In this document: positions 9,437 to 17,341 of the stretch, in pieces
Layout of the letters: each line of letters starts with the position of its first letter
Numbering within the stretch: the first letter of the stretch is position 1
Source: Carnobacterium viridans
GTDB taxonomy: Bacteria > Bacillota > Bacilli > Lactobacillales > Carnobacteriaceae
Assembly (NCBI RefSeq): GCF_900102725.1
Contig: NZ_FNJW01000008.1
Span: forward strand, 1,612,001 to 1,676,000
Reading direction: 5' to 3'
DNA length: 64,000 nt
The notes under the pieces: model-generated
The model's input: only the letters and a program-made list of their open reading frames with translations
Told to the model about the DNA's origin: nothing
Database searches by the model: none
Position numbers and translations under genes: made by a program

Positions 9437-9478
9437 AAAATGGAGTCTGAGTGATAAAAACTCAGACTCCATTTTTTT
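9437..9478. terminator. Terminator after htrA (bidirectional)
   Basis: Stem TGGAGTCTGAG (9441-9451) / CTCAGACTCCA (9461-9471), then a run of T; an A run upstream lets it also end the opposing gene. Confidence 0.9.
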
Positions 9479-9482
9479 GTCA

Positions 9483-9992
9483 TTAGCTAATTGCTTTTTT
9501 CCATTTACGAATTTTGGTTCTGAAATTCGTAAATGGTGCAATTGTATTTGTATGAATCCATTTCCAAATAGGCCATTTGGCTTTTGTAGTAGCCCAATTT
9601 CGTTGTTCGGGTTCAAATAATTCAGTATCAGAGAGACTTTCCACCCACTGGCATAACTCTTCAACTAACTGAGTTAACAGTTCTTTTTGTTTTACTAATG
9701 AGTATTTCCCATATTCTTGATAGAAAGACTGATATAATCCACCTAGATTGTTCCATTTGTATTCTTCAGTAGGTGTTTGAACAGTTTTTCCTTGTTGTTC
9801 ATTTTTTTCCCATTGAAGTAAGAGATTGATCCAACCAAGCTGATAAGATAAATTTTCAGAAGGAGTTTGTTCTACTTCTATGATTCTCTTGTCTTTAAAT
9901 TCTTCAGGGATAGAATCAAATTCGGTGATGTATTTTTGGTAGTGTTCTTTAATGGTGTTTATTAATTCAGTTTTATTTTGATATTCTCTCAT
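9483..9992 (-). CDS. ClbS/DfsB family four-helix-bundle protein
   Basis: 169 residues with AGGAGG close to the ATG. All-alpha composition, an N-terminal segment of the type KTELINTIKEHYQKY, and the C-terminal pattern WKWIHTNTIAPFTNFRTKIRKW match the ClbS/DfsB (DUF1706, DinB-like) family. Characterised members act as protectants against genotoxins (colibactin resistance ClbS) or in damage response, and for most the role is unknown. It is transcribed toward htrA and shares its terminator. Confidence 0.85.
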   Translation of the reverse strand: MREYQNKTELINTIKEHYQKYITEFDSIPEEFKDKRIIEVEQTPSENLSYQLGWINLLLQWEKNEQQGKTVQTPTEEYKWNNLGGLYQSFYQEYGKYSLVKQKELLTQLVEELCQWVESLSDTELFEPEQRNWATTKAKWPIWKWIHTNTIAPFTNFRTKIRKWKKAIS

Positions 9993-10126
9993 AAAAAATT
10001 CCTCCTAATCGTTTAGTAATAAGAACAGAAGATTCTATATAAAAAGAATAAGGTGTAGAATACAAAAAGTCTAGGTCTTCGTAAAAAAATTGGAAACGAA
10101 TTCTTTAACCTGAAAAAATGATGAAA

Positions 10127-10153
10127 TAAACCAATTTTTAATTGGTTTTTTAA
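10127..10153 (+). terminator. Possible stem-loop with T run
   Basis: AACCAATT / AATTGGTT with a TTT loop, followed by TTTT. It stands between the promoter regions of the two flanking genes; what it would terminate is unclear. Confidence 0.35.
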
Positions 10154-10156
10154 ATT

Positions 10157-10497
10157 TTTGTGGACAAGTAAGTGTGAAAAGTTTTGAACATTGTGGATAA
10201 GTGCTGTAAAATAATAGAGGTAGGTATGTGGAGACGAAATAAGTTATCCACAAAATGAGGAAGGTGTTGTGGATGGATAAAATTTTAGCTTGTAAGGAAC
10301 ATGTGGAAGAAGCTTTAGATGACGCAGTTTATGGAGGTTTTGAACTGCCGGTACTAGACCAATTGTTACCTGTTGATAACTCGAAACAAAAATGTGGTTA
10401 TTGCGAGAAGGATGCAATATATGTAGTGTCGAACAAGCATTCTACCACTATATAATGATTTAAAGTTGTGGACATGTGTATAACTTTTGTGGATAAC
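10157..10497. promoter_or_regulatory. Cluster of DnaA boxes around the CxxC gene
   Basis: Three perfect TTATCCACA boxes (one direct at 10244-10252; two reverse at 10192-10200 and 10488-10496) and near matches at 10159-10167 (TGTGGACAA), 10467-10475 (TGTGGACAT) and 10475-10483 (TGTGTATAA). The sites fall in the two intergenic gaps on either side of the small CxxC protein gene. A DnaA-box cluster beside yydA, the rlmH orthologue, is something I recall for Bacillus subtilis. Confidence 0.75.
10273..10455 (+). CDS. Small CxxH/CxxC protein (BA_5709-type family)
   Basis: 60 residues from the ATG at 10273, which has AGGAAGG 9 bases upstream; an ATG at 10255 overlaps that site. Cys residues in LACKEHVEEALD (CxxH) and KCGYCEK (CxxC) form a likely zinc site. 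This small family is typically found between htrA and rlmH in Firmicutes, as here. The function is unknown. The gene is embedded between two groups of DnaA boxes. Confidence 0.85.
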   Translation: MDKILACKEHVEEALDDAVYGGFELPVLDQLLPVDNSKQKCGYCEKDAIYVVSNKHSTTI

Positions 10498-10521
10498 CTG
10501 TGATTATAGGAGGATAACTTT

Positions 10522-11001
10522 TTGAACATCAAAATAATAACTGTGGGTAAGTTAAAAGAAAAATATTTGAAAATGGGTATTGCAGAATACGCTAAGAGAT
10601 TATCAGCTTATTGTAAAATGGAATTAATTGAAGTTCCAGACGAAAAAGCACCTGAAAAATTAAGTGAAGCTGAAATGGTGCAAGTTAAAGAAAAAGAAGG
10701 CGAGCGTATTTTAGCAAAGATTCCAGATCAAGCATTTGTTTTTGCGTTAACTATTGAAGGCAAACAACGTACTTCAGAAGAATTTGCAAAAGAAATTGAA
10801 CAACTAGGTGTTCAAGGGAAAAGTACCATTGTTTTTGTGATAGGTGGGTCATTAGGGTTAAGCGATGCAGTAATGAAAAGAAGCAATACACCTATTTCCT
10901 TTGGAAAAATGACACTACCTCATCAATTGATGCGATTAGTTTTAATTGAACAGATCTATCGTGGCTTCAAAATTGTTCGGAATGAACCGTACCATAAGTA
11001 A
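10522..11001 (+). CDS. rlmH: RlmH, 23S rRNA pseudouridine1915-N3-methyltransferase
   Basis: 159 residues from a TTG start 8 bases after AGGAGG. It is a SPOUT-fold methyltransferase that methylates Psi1915 of 23S rRNA; family motifs include [10 protein letters not shown], the knot region [16 protein letters not shown] and the C-terminal [10 protein letters not shown]. It corresponds to orfX, the SCCmec target in staphylococci. Its last 18 bases (GAACCGTACCATAAGTAA) recur three times downstream, so this 3' end is an SCC-type attachment site. The encoded C terminus is intact. Confidence 0.97.
   Translation: MNIKIITVGKLKEKYLKMGIAEYAKRLSAYCKMELIEVPDEKAPEKLSEAEMVQVKEKEGERILAKIPDQAFVFALTIEGKQRTSEEFAKEIEQLGVQGKSTIVFVIGGSLGLSDAVMKRSNTPISFGKMTLPHQLMRLVLIEQIYRGFKIVRNEPYHK
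10984..11001 (+). repeat. att site A: SCC-type core at the 3' end of rlmH
   Basis: GAACCGTACCATAAGTAA, the last five codons and stop of rlmH, followed by ATGAGGTTTT. It is the chromosomal side of the att array and resembles the staphylococcal SCC core (GAAGC(A/G)TATCATAA). Confidence 0.85.
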
Positions 11002-11083
11002 ATGAGGTTTTAGTTGCTTATCAAAAGAATACTAATAAACTATAGTGTTTGAGGAATAAAGTTTTTTTATGAGAGGTGCGCAA

Positions 11084-12538
11084 ATGAAGAAAGAAGAAGA
11101 TATAGTTAAATTAAAAGAAATTCTATATCACAATTTTAATGATTATAATAATCTTGAAGTCATAGAAGTTGCTACTAAATTAAATAAACTGATAAGTCTC
11201 GGAAAAGACTCTTTAAAAAATAAATATAAAGGAGCTTTTATAGATACTTTAAAATTTCTATCTGAAGCAGAGTATTTACAAAAAAATTATGAATCTTGTT
11301 TAAAGCATATAAAACAACTTAAACTTAGTGAGTTTTATAAAAAGGAACCTATTAGTACAGTTAGACATGCGACTATTAGAGGATTTCAATGTGATGTTTT
11401 TTTAGGAATTTATCAAAATAACTTTGGAAAAATTAATATTGTAAAAAAAGAATTAATTGAATATGGAGATATTAACAGATCTGAGTTAGAGGTAAATTTA
11501 AAGGATGATTATGATAAGATACTTGATTTAGCTAGCTCGTTTTTAAATAATTCAATTAAAACGATAGTTAATTTTAAATTGCCATATAAAATAGATATTT
11601 CAGAAGATGAAGAAGTTATATATGAATATAAGGACATACAATTTAGTTTAAAATTTAAGACAATCAATAATATCACACAAGTACCATTTGAAGCTACTAA
11701 CGGAGTGATAGAACTTGATAGAGATAAATATGGGGTATATTCATGTAGTGATTTAATGTTGACTTTTAATAAATTCTTTGATGCGACTCATTATATTAAT
11801 GAATTATTAGCTCTATGTTCTGAATCATTTAATTATTTTTTAGATTATTATAAGACAACTACAAAATATTATTGGATAGACAATCTAAATTTATCGCAAA
11901 TTCAAGTATCAAACGTAAAGGTAATCTCAGAAAAATATGATGATATAATATCAATTCCTTTTTACTCTGGACAGAGCATTTTATTTTCTGATAAGCCAAG
12001 TTATATTACCCAAGAAAAATTTAGCGAATTAAAAGACAGTCTTATTAAAGGGCAAGAACTTCCACTATGGAAAGTATTATACCTGGATGCAAAGAATAAT
12101 ATGTTTATAGAAAAATATAAGGAAGCAGTAATATCAATAAATTCTGCGTTCGAAAATTATTTGAATATAAAATCAAGGGAGATACTTAGAAGTGGAATGA
12201 CTGATATAGAAGTTGAAGCTTACTTACAAGGAAAAGTATCCTATACAACATATTTTTTAAAAGATTTTATTAAAGAAGAAGATTTCAATAAAGCCATTGA
12301 GCAAGGAATAATAGGTTTGCATTCTCCTAGTACTTTTCAAATCATAAAAAAGTGTTTTAATTTAAACGATAACAATAGGATTACTACAAGTAAGAGTAAG
12401 ATAAATGGACTAGTCAATAATATAAGAAAAAATAGAAACGACATAATTCATGGAAATATAATACTAATAAAAGATATTGAATCCGATGCTAAAAAATCAA
12501 TAAATTCATTTGAAGAATTCATTAATGTGTTTCAGTAG
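11084..12538 (+). CDS. Large protein with C-terminal HEPN-like domain (putative defence RNase)
   Basis: 484 residues from the ATG at 11084, which has GAGAGGTG 5 bases upstream (an ATG at 11069 overlaps it). Very AT-rich. Residues 1-120 are helical and possibly TPR-like; the middle is not recognised. The C terminus (about 330-484) has a HEPN-like pattern: a helix with YLDAKNNMFIEKYKEAV, then the Rx4H motif R451-N-D-I-I-H456 followed by GN. HEPN proteins are often RNases of toxin or abortive phage defence systems. The next gene carries the same motif. It is first in an att-bounded segment. Function is inferred from the motif and the context. Confidence 0.6.
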   Translation: MKKEEDIVKLKEILYHNFNDYNNLEVIEVATKLNKLISLGKDSLKNKYKGAFIDTLKFLSEAEYLQKNYESCLKHIKQLKLSEFYKKEPISTVRHATIRGFQCDVFLGIYQNNFGKINIVKKELIEYGDINRSELEVNLKDDYDKILDLASSFLNNSIKTIVNFKLPYKIDISEDEEVIYEYKDIQFSLKFKTINNITQVPFEATNGVIELDRDKYGVYSCSDLMLTFNKFFDATHYINELLALCSESFNYFLDYYKTTTKYYWIDNLNLSQIQVSNVKVISEKYDDIISIPFYSGQSILFSDKPSYITQEKFSELKDSLIKGQELPLWKVLYLDAKNNMFIEKYKEAVISINSAFENYLNIKSREILRSGMTDIEVEAYLQGKVSYTTYFLKDFIKEEDFNKAIEQGIIGLHSPSTFQIIKKCFNLNDNNRITTSKSKINGLVNNIRKNRNDIIHGNIILIKDIESDAKKSINSFEEFINVFQ

Positions 12539-12634
12539 ATTAATTTAATAAAAATAATTACTTCTAGGAGTAGGAAACAGTATCATAAGCAATGATAAAA
12601 TTTTAATAATCTAAATTTAAAGGCTGGAGATACT

Positions 12635-14029
12635 ATGGATAAAAATAAGCTTACTGGAGAATTTGAAATTGAGGCAAAATGGTTTTCAGATGATTCTAAA
12701 AATGCAGAGTATGGAATATTAAAATATTCGCAAAATAGTATTGTTGTGGAGTTGCCAGATAGCGATATGGAATTTGATAGAAAATTTAGAACAGTAATAG
12801 GTGAAAATCAAAAAAATATAATAAGTTTATTTAATGTGCGAGTTATTAGCGAATCGAACAAATATTTAAATAAAACTAAATTACTTGCTGACTTTATGTT
12901 CATCGATAAAAAGGCAATTGATAGTTTGGAAGACTTTAAAATTGATTCAATTCAGTGGTCAACTGATAACTTACCACTTTTTCTAAATGATAGTGCTTGG
13001 GAAGGTTTAAGTGAAGGAGAAGGTGTTAAATATTCTGAAATTCCAAAGAGAGAGTACAAGATTCAAAATTTAGATGCGACCATAAGTATTAACTATTCAT
13101 ATATTACTAAGTCACAAATAACGTCGGAAGGTCTAGTTAATACATTTAAAACAATACCATACTTTAGCATTAAATATAGTAAAGTAAAAAGTATACTTGA
13201 AATTAAAGAAGATGTACAAAAAATTTGTAATTTAATTTGTATACTAAGTGGTGCTCCTCAAGTGATAAGTACGTTCAAATATAGTTCAACGGAATATGAT
13301 TTACTAGGCAAAAAAATGCCAGTAAAGAGTCAATTTTATTTTAGTCAAGGAATCCCTTCCCAAAAAAAGTATCAGAAAATTGTCTCTGCCTATAAGTTTG
13401 ATTTAATTGCGGATAATTTTGGTGATATTTTATCAAAGTATTTCGAGGAGCATGGGAAGCTACAAGCTATAATTCAACACTTAACTCTGCTAATTTCTTA
13501 TAAAAATTTACTTGAGTCTAGTTATGTAGATGCAATTACTAGTTTAGAAGCATTTCATACGGAATTGTATGGTGATGATAAAAAAATTACTCTCTTTACC
13601 CAAGATATTATTATGAAATTAAAAGCAGAGACTAAAGAAGCATATAAAGATAAAAAGGGAAATGAAAAAGATGAAGAAGCTATTCTATTAACATACATTA
13701 AAAAAGTTAAAAAGATTACGCTTAAAGAACGATTAGTTGAATTATTTGATTTAACTCCTGTTAAACTAAAACAAAATTTTAAACATCATAAAATTAACTT
13801 TCTTATAGATGAAGATAAAAATGAATTTACGCGTAAATCTGTAAAGACTAGAAATCATCTTGCACATGGAAATAGTCAAATAATATTTACTTTTGATGAA
13901 ATGTTAAGCGCCACCTATATATTATCAATGATTGCAGAATGCTGTTTGATGAAAAGAATAGGTTTGGATGAAGAATTAATAACGGAAGGTATATTTAATA
14001 CTAGAATCTATAGAAACTATATTAAGTAG
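12635..14029 (+). CDS. ApeA-like HEPN protein, putative anti-phage defence
   Basis: 464 residues; GGCTGGAG precedes the ATG. The N-terminal half is beta-rich (LTGEFEIEAKWFSDD, YGILKYSQNSIVVELP), matching the layout of the ApeA N-terminal domain. The C-terminal half has a helical segment (SSYVDAITSLEAFHTELYG) and the Rx4H motif R406-N-H-L-A-H411 followed by GN, as in ApeA-type HEPN domains. ApeA is a known single-gene phage defence protein thought to act as an RNase. It lies 96 bases after the other HEPN gene, same strand, in the SCC-like segment. Assignment to the family is likely; activity is inference. Confidence 0.7.
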   Translation: MDKNKLTGEFEIEAKWFSDDSKNAEYGILKYSQNSIVVELPDSDMEFDRKFRTVIGENQKNIISLFNVRVISESNKYLNKTKLLADFMFIDKKAIDSLEDFKIDSIQWSTDNLPLFLNDSAWEGLSEGEGVKYSEIPKREYKIQNLDATISINYSYITKSQITSEGLVNTFKTIPYFSIKYSKVKSILEIKEDVQKICNLICILSGAPQVISTFKYSSTEYDLLGKKMPVKSQFYFSQGIPSQKKYQKIVSAYKFDLIADNFGDILSKYFEEHGKLQAIIQHLTLLISYKNLLESSYVDAITSLEAFHTELYGDDKKITLFTQDIIMKLKAETKEAYKDKKGNEKDEEAILLTYIKKVKKITLKERLVELFDLTPVKLKQNFKHHKINFLIDEDKNEFTRKSVKTRNHLAHGNSQIIFTFDEMLSATYILSMIAECCLMKRIGLDEELITEGIFNTRIYRNYIK

Positions 14030-14145
14030 CTTTATAATTCTGAACAAATAAGCTTTCAAAAAATGAAAATTATTGGTTAATTAGTTATCTACAGAGAAAC
14101 ACTTATTAAATATAAAAAAGGCAAATAATAGTAAAAAATAGATGT

Positions 14146-14151
14146 TATAAT
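14146..14151 (+). promoter_or_regulatory. Extended -10 promoter for the lipoprotein gene
   Basis: TGTTATAAT gives a TGn-extended -10 (TATAAT at 14146-14151), about 85 bases before the lipoprotein start; no good -35 is visible. Confidence 0.45.
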
Positions 14152-14236
14152 ATATTTATTAAAACCTAAACAATTCAAATCTATTTTAAGAGCGGTTACA
14201 ACATGAAATTCGTATAGAAAAAAGGGGGAAAAATTA

Positions 14237-15241
14237 ATGAATAAAGTTTTTTGGTTGGTTTTGAGTGTTGCAAGTGTGTTGGGTGCTTGCTCTACCGATA
14301 AGGTTGATAATGATGGTCAAAATAGCAGTTCAAATGCTGTTGCAACGGAAGAAGTATCAACAACTGAAACAAACAGCGTGGATGAAAATTATAAAGTATA
14401 TTCTATAAATAGTTTGGAGTATTCAATTCCTGAAAGTTGGACGGAAGAAGTATCTGATGAAAACCTGAAATACTATTACCCTGAAGATGGTATGCTAATG
14501 GTTAGTTATTCGGAGACAGATGGAACTATTTCCAATAGTGTATCAAGAGCGAGTTTCGTAGAGGGCTTTACTTCTAATCTTGAATCATTCGATATAATTT
14601 CGGAGACAGAAATAACCGTAGGAGGTAAAACAGCATACCAGTACAATTTGAATAATGAAGTATCCAACGAAGAGTATGAAACTTCTGTAGTTATTTTTGA
14701 TTATTATGATGGAATAATTAGCTTAGTTATGACAAAGGCATCAAATTCAGACGAAGATTATAGCAATGAATTTGAAAACATACTTAGTTCAATAGAACTT
14801 ACAGATGAAGTTGATGAAGAGGTAGAGGAAATAGTTGAGGAGTCTGCTGGAAAAGAGATTGTCTTAGGAGAACCTATAGAATTAGGAGAATACACATTAA
14901 CCATTCAAAAATATAGCCTTGGTGTAGATTATGAAGGAGATAGTGCTTTAATCATTGAATATGACTGGGTCAATAATTCGGAAGATTCAACTTCCCCGTT
15001 CATGACATTCATGTTAAAAGGGTTTCAAGATGATGTTGAAACTGATGATGCAATTATGGTTGAGGGTGTAGATTTAGGAGTTGGACAAAAAGAAGTAAGA
15101 CCTAGTGGGGTAATCGAAGGTGCTCAGAGCACGGTTGGTATATCTGATACAACTAAGCCGCTAGAATTGGAATTAGATGAACTATTCTCATTAGATAGTA
15201 ACCCTTATATAGCGGAAATTGATCTATCCACGTTAGAATAA
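14237..15241 (+). CDS. Lipoprotein with PsbP-like and DUF5067-like domains
   Basis: 334 residues. A signal peptide ends in the lipobox LGAC (Cys near residue 19), then an acidic Ser/Thr/Glu linker. Residues about 50-190 resemble PsbP/DUF1795-type folds (SLEYSIPESWTEE... KTAYQYNLNN...). After an acidic bridge, residues about 210-334 resemble DUF5067 (IELGEYTLTIQKYSLGVDYEG...ALIIEYDWVNNSE). It should be anchored on the outer face of the membrane. The role is unknown. It is the last gene of the first SCC-like segment and has its own promoter and terminator. Confidence 0.75.
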   Translation: MNKVFWLVLSVASVLGACSTDKVDNDGQNSSSNAVATEEVSTTETNSVDENYKVYSINSLEYSIPESWTEEVSDENLKYYYPEDGMLMVSYSETDGTISNSVSRASFVEGFTSNLESFDIISETEITVGGKTAYQYNLNNEVSNEEYETSVVIFDYYDGIISLVMTKASNSDEDYSNEFENILSSIELTDEVDEEVEEIVEESAGKEIVLGEPIELGEYTLTIQKYSLGVDYEGDSALIIEYDWVNNSEDSTSPFMTFMLKGFQDDVETDDAIMVEGVDLGVGQKEVRPSGVIEGAQSTVGISDTTKPLELELDELFSLDSNPYIAEIDLSTLE

Positions 15242-15302
15242 CTTAAATAAAAAAGCCCCACTCCCTACCAACAAATAAGAAGTGTCAAGCAAAAATAACA
15301 CC

Positions 15303-15347
15303 CCAATAATAAGGCTATTTATGTATCCTATTATTGGTTTTTTTTTG
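15303..15347 (+). terminator. Terminator after the lipoprotein gene
   Basis: Stem CCAATAATA (15303-15311) / TATTATTGG (15329-15337), followed by nine T. Confidence 0.85.
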
Positions 15348-15470
15348 CATGTGTTAATAGAATGAATTGAGTATGGATAGTCTCCCTTAATTAGACAGCT
15401 CCGTTAAGATCATATAAACATTATCAAACAAAGGCAATTATTAAAAAACCTCACTTAGGTATAACACGGA

Positions 15471-15488
15471 GAACCGTACCATAAGTAA
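15471..15488 (+). repeat. att site B: copy of the rlmH end
   Basis: GAACCGTACCATAAGTAA, identical over 18 bases to the end of rlmH although no rlmH-coding sequence precedes it. AACCTCACTTA 24 bases upstream is complementary to the flank after the core. Confidence 0.85.
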
Positions 15489-15576
15489 AGGAGGTTTTCC
15501 TAGAAACCACAGCTTGTTATGTTGGGGGCATTTTTAATAATTGATAAAAATTATATTTTTCTTGGGAGGATTATAT

Positions 15577-16725
15577 TTGAATAGATTAGACTTATATAAG
15601 AAGCCTATTTTATTACGTACTTTTATTACGAATGATGATGAACACAGTGACGAAGAATATAAAACTTATTCACGTGCAGTAGAAGATGTTGAAATTAATA
15701 ATGATAAATTTAAAAAAGATTCTGAGTTTTATGAAATTATCAAAGAAATGATTTTTGAGGTTGATGAAGAAGATAGACCGTTTCTTTATATTATCTGTTA
15801 TACATTTAATAGTTCATATAATAGCCTCGAGGTAGCAGCTCTAATGAAGACATCAGTTGAAGGATCAAAAAATGAAATAGACAGAACAATACTTCATGAA
15901 TTAGCTATGTCGGTTATTTACAATATACCTATCTTTCCTAATCACGAGAATTTGGAAGAGGAACTGGGTCTTTATTATAACGAATTATATAAACATGGTT
16001 TTGAATTAATAGATAAAAACGAAAAGGTAAAAAAATATAAACTTGCTGATATTTTAATTCCAAATTTTGAAAATCAAAAGGATGATTTGTCAGAAGAAAA
16101 AATACCACGGATATATTCATATAGCGAAGTAAATTTTTATAAGAATAAATTAATGGAAAAATTAAAGAATTTTGATAATGCACAATATATAATAAATAAC
16201 TTGAAAGATGGAATTGAAAAGTTATCAGATCAGTTAAACAGCCCTGAAAGAAATGAGAATAAGATTCAAAAAATATTAACAAACTATCCAATTCTATTTG
16301 GAACAGAATATACTGAAGTATTAGATAAGCAGAGTTTTGGATCAGAATATGAAGCTGATTATGTTTTGAAAAGGTATAATGGACTTTATGATATTGTTGA
16401 AATCGAAGCAAGCACATTAAATATTTATACTAAACAAGGTAATCCGTCTAGCCAACTGGTGCACGCAGAGCAACAAATAATGGACTGGTTAGAGTGGATT
16501 GAACATAATAGCTCATACGCACGAGAAAAAATTAAAAAACTATACTCACCAAAGGGCTATGTTGTCATTGGAAGGTCGAATACTTTAACAAGAAGTAATA
16601 AAGAAAAGCTAAGAAGAAGAAACTTAGTTTTTAGAGATAAAATCGAAATAATTACATATGACGACTTATTAGAAAACGCTAAATTATTATTAGATTTTTT
16701 AAGTGGTAACAAAATAAAAAAATGA
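15577..16725 (+). CDS. Shedu-like (SduA/DUF4263) nuclease, anti-phage defence
   Basis: 382 residues from the TTG at 15577, which has GGGAGGA 6 bases upstream; an earlier TTG at 15541 has no such site. The C-terminal third is a PD-(D/E)xK-like nuclease of the DUF4263/Shedu family: Asp261 in EADYVL, E275-I-E277 in DIVEIEAS, then GNPSSQLVHAEQQIMDWLEWIE, the Q-bearing helix. The N-terminal half is not recognised and probably senses or oligomerises. Shedu is a single-gene phage defence system. It is the only gene in the second SCC-like segment. The EIE in place of the classic ExK occurs in this subfamily as I recall it. Confidence 0.8.
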   Translation: MNRLDLYKKPILLRTFITNDDEHSDEEYKTYSRAVEDVEINNDKFKKDSEFYEIIKEMIFEVDEEDRPFLYIICYTFNSSYNSLEVAALMKTSVEGSKNEIDRTILHELAMSVIYNIPIFPNHENLEEELGLYYNELYKHGFELIDKNEKVKKYKLADILIPNFENQKDDLSEEKIPRIYSYSEVNFYKNKLMEKLKNFDNAQYIINNLKDGIEKLSDQLNSPERNENKIQKILTNYPILFGTEYTEVLDKQSFGSEYEADYVLKRYNGLYDIVEIEASTLNIYTKQGNPSSQLVHAEQQIMDWLEWIEHNSSYAREKIKKLYSPKGYVVIGRSNTLTRSNKEKLRRRNLVFRDKIEIITYDDLLENAKLLLDFLSGNKIKK

Positions 16726-16732
16726 TTAAATT

Positions 16733-16766
16733 TACTGAATATATTGTCATAATATATTTCAGTGTA
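16733..16766 (+). terminator. Hairpin after the Shedu-like gene
   Basis: ACTGAATATATT / AATATATTTCAGT around a GTCAT loop. It has no long T run after it, so termination is uncertain. Confidence 0.4.
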
Positions 16767-16936
16767 TCGTTGCAATAGACAAAGGAGTTAGTAATTTCCT
16801 GTAAAGGGTGGACGCGAGTTTTACGATCGAGAAATTGCATACCCCTGACAAGGAGTTTCAATATCGCTTACATATTTTAATTGAGCAATATCTAAGTGTC
16901 TAAACACTGAAAAACCTCATTTAGATGAAGTTCGGA

Positions 16937-16954
16937 GAACCGTACCATAAGTAA
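16937..16954 (+). repeat. att site C: copy of the rlmH end
   Basis: GAACCGTACCATAAGTAA again, with AACCTCATTTA upstream and ATGAGTTTTTTT downstream as imperfect inverted repeats. Confidence 0.85.
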
Positions 16955-17014
16955 ATGAGTTTTTTTAAACATAGTTAAATCTGGGGTGAATGACCTAAAG
17001 GATGAGGTGAATTA

Positions 17015-17308
17015 ATGAAATTTAATAAAACAAAAGATTCTTTAATTATCACAAAAAAACATATCCCTTTTTTACCAACGAAAATTGGGAATGAACTTCC
17101 GTCAGAAATTATTGCGCGCTTTGAACTTTATCCAGAAAATATACGACGACCTGTCAACAAGACTTTGTTTAGAAATGAGTACTTTGAATTAAGATATAAT
17201 ATGAAGACAAAAGATTTAGCTATATCATCCAGAGGAGATATTGTCTATTCAGCTATCCCATATGATACAGCTAGAAACTACATCCAACGTGCAGCTATTC
17301 AGTACTGA
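17015..17308 (+). CDS. Short ORF, probably the 5' part of the metallophosphoesterase gene
   Basis: 97 residues with GATGAGGTG before the ATG; no family recognised. It ends at a TGA (17306-17308), but the same frame stays open for 11 more sense codons straight into the ATG of the next gene (17342). The joining codons read as ordinary protein (LHPEEVREYIK). The simplest view is one gene of about 570 codons broken by an in-frame TGA; a two-protein operon is the alternative. Confidence 0.55.
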   Translation: MKFNKTKDSLIITKKHIPFLPTKIGNELPSEIIARFELYPENIRRPVNKTLFRNEYFELRYNMKTKDLAISSRGDIVYSAIPYDTARNYIQRAAIQY

Positions 17309-17341
17309 CTCCATCCAGAAGAGGTACGTGAGTATATTAAA

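Noticed and set aside
10157-10497. Chromosomal origin oriC
   Set aside because: DnaA boxes are present but dnaA, dnaN and an obvious unwinding element are not; a secondary DnaA-binding cluster fits better.
15938-16417. 159-residue ORF opposite the Shedu-like gene
   Set aside because: Shadow of the real gene, with no ribosome site and improbable composition.
17306-17308. Selenocysteine or programmed TGA readthrough in the metallophosphoesterase gene
   Set aside because: No SECIS-like hairpin was seen after the TGA and nothing suggests a selenoprotein; a nonsense mutation is simpler.
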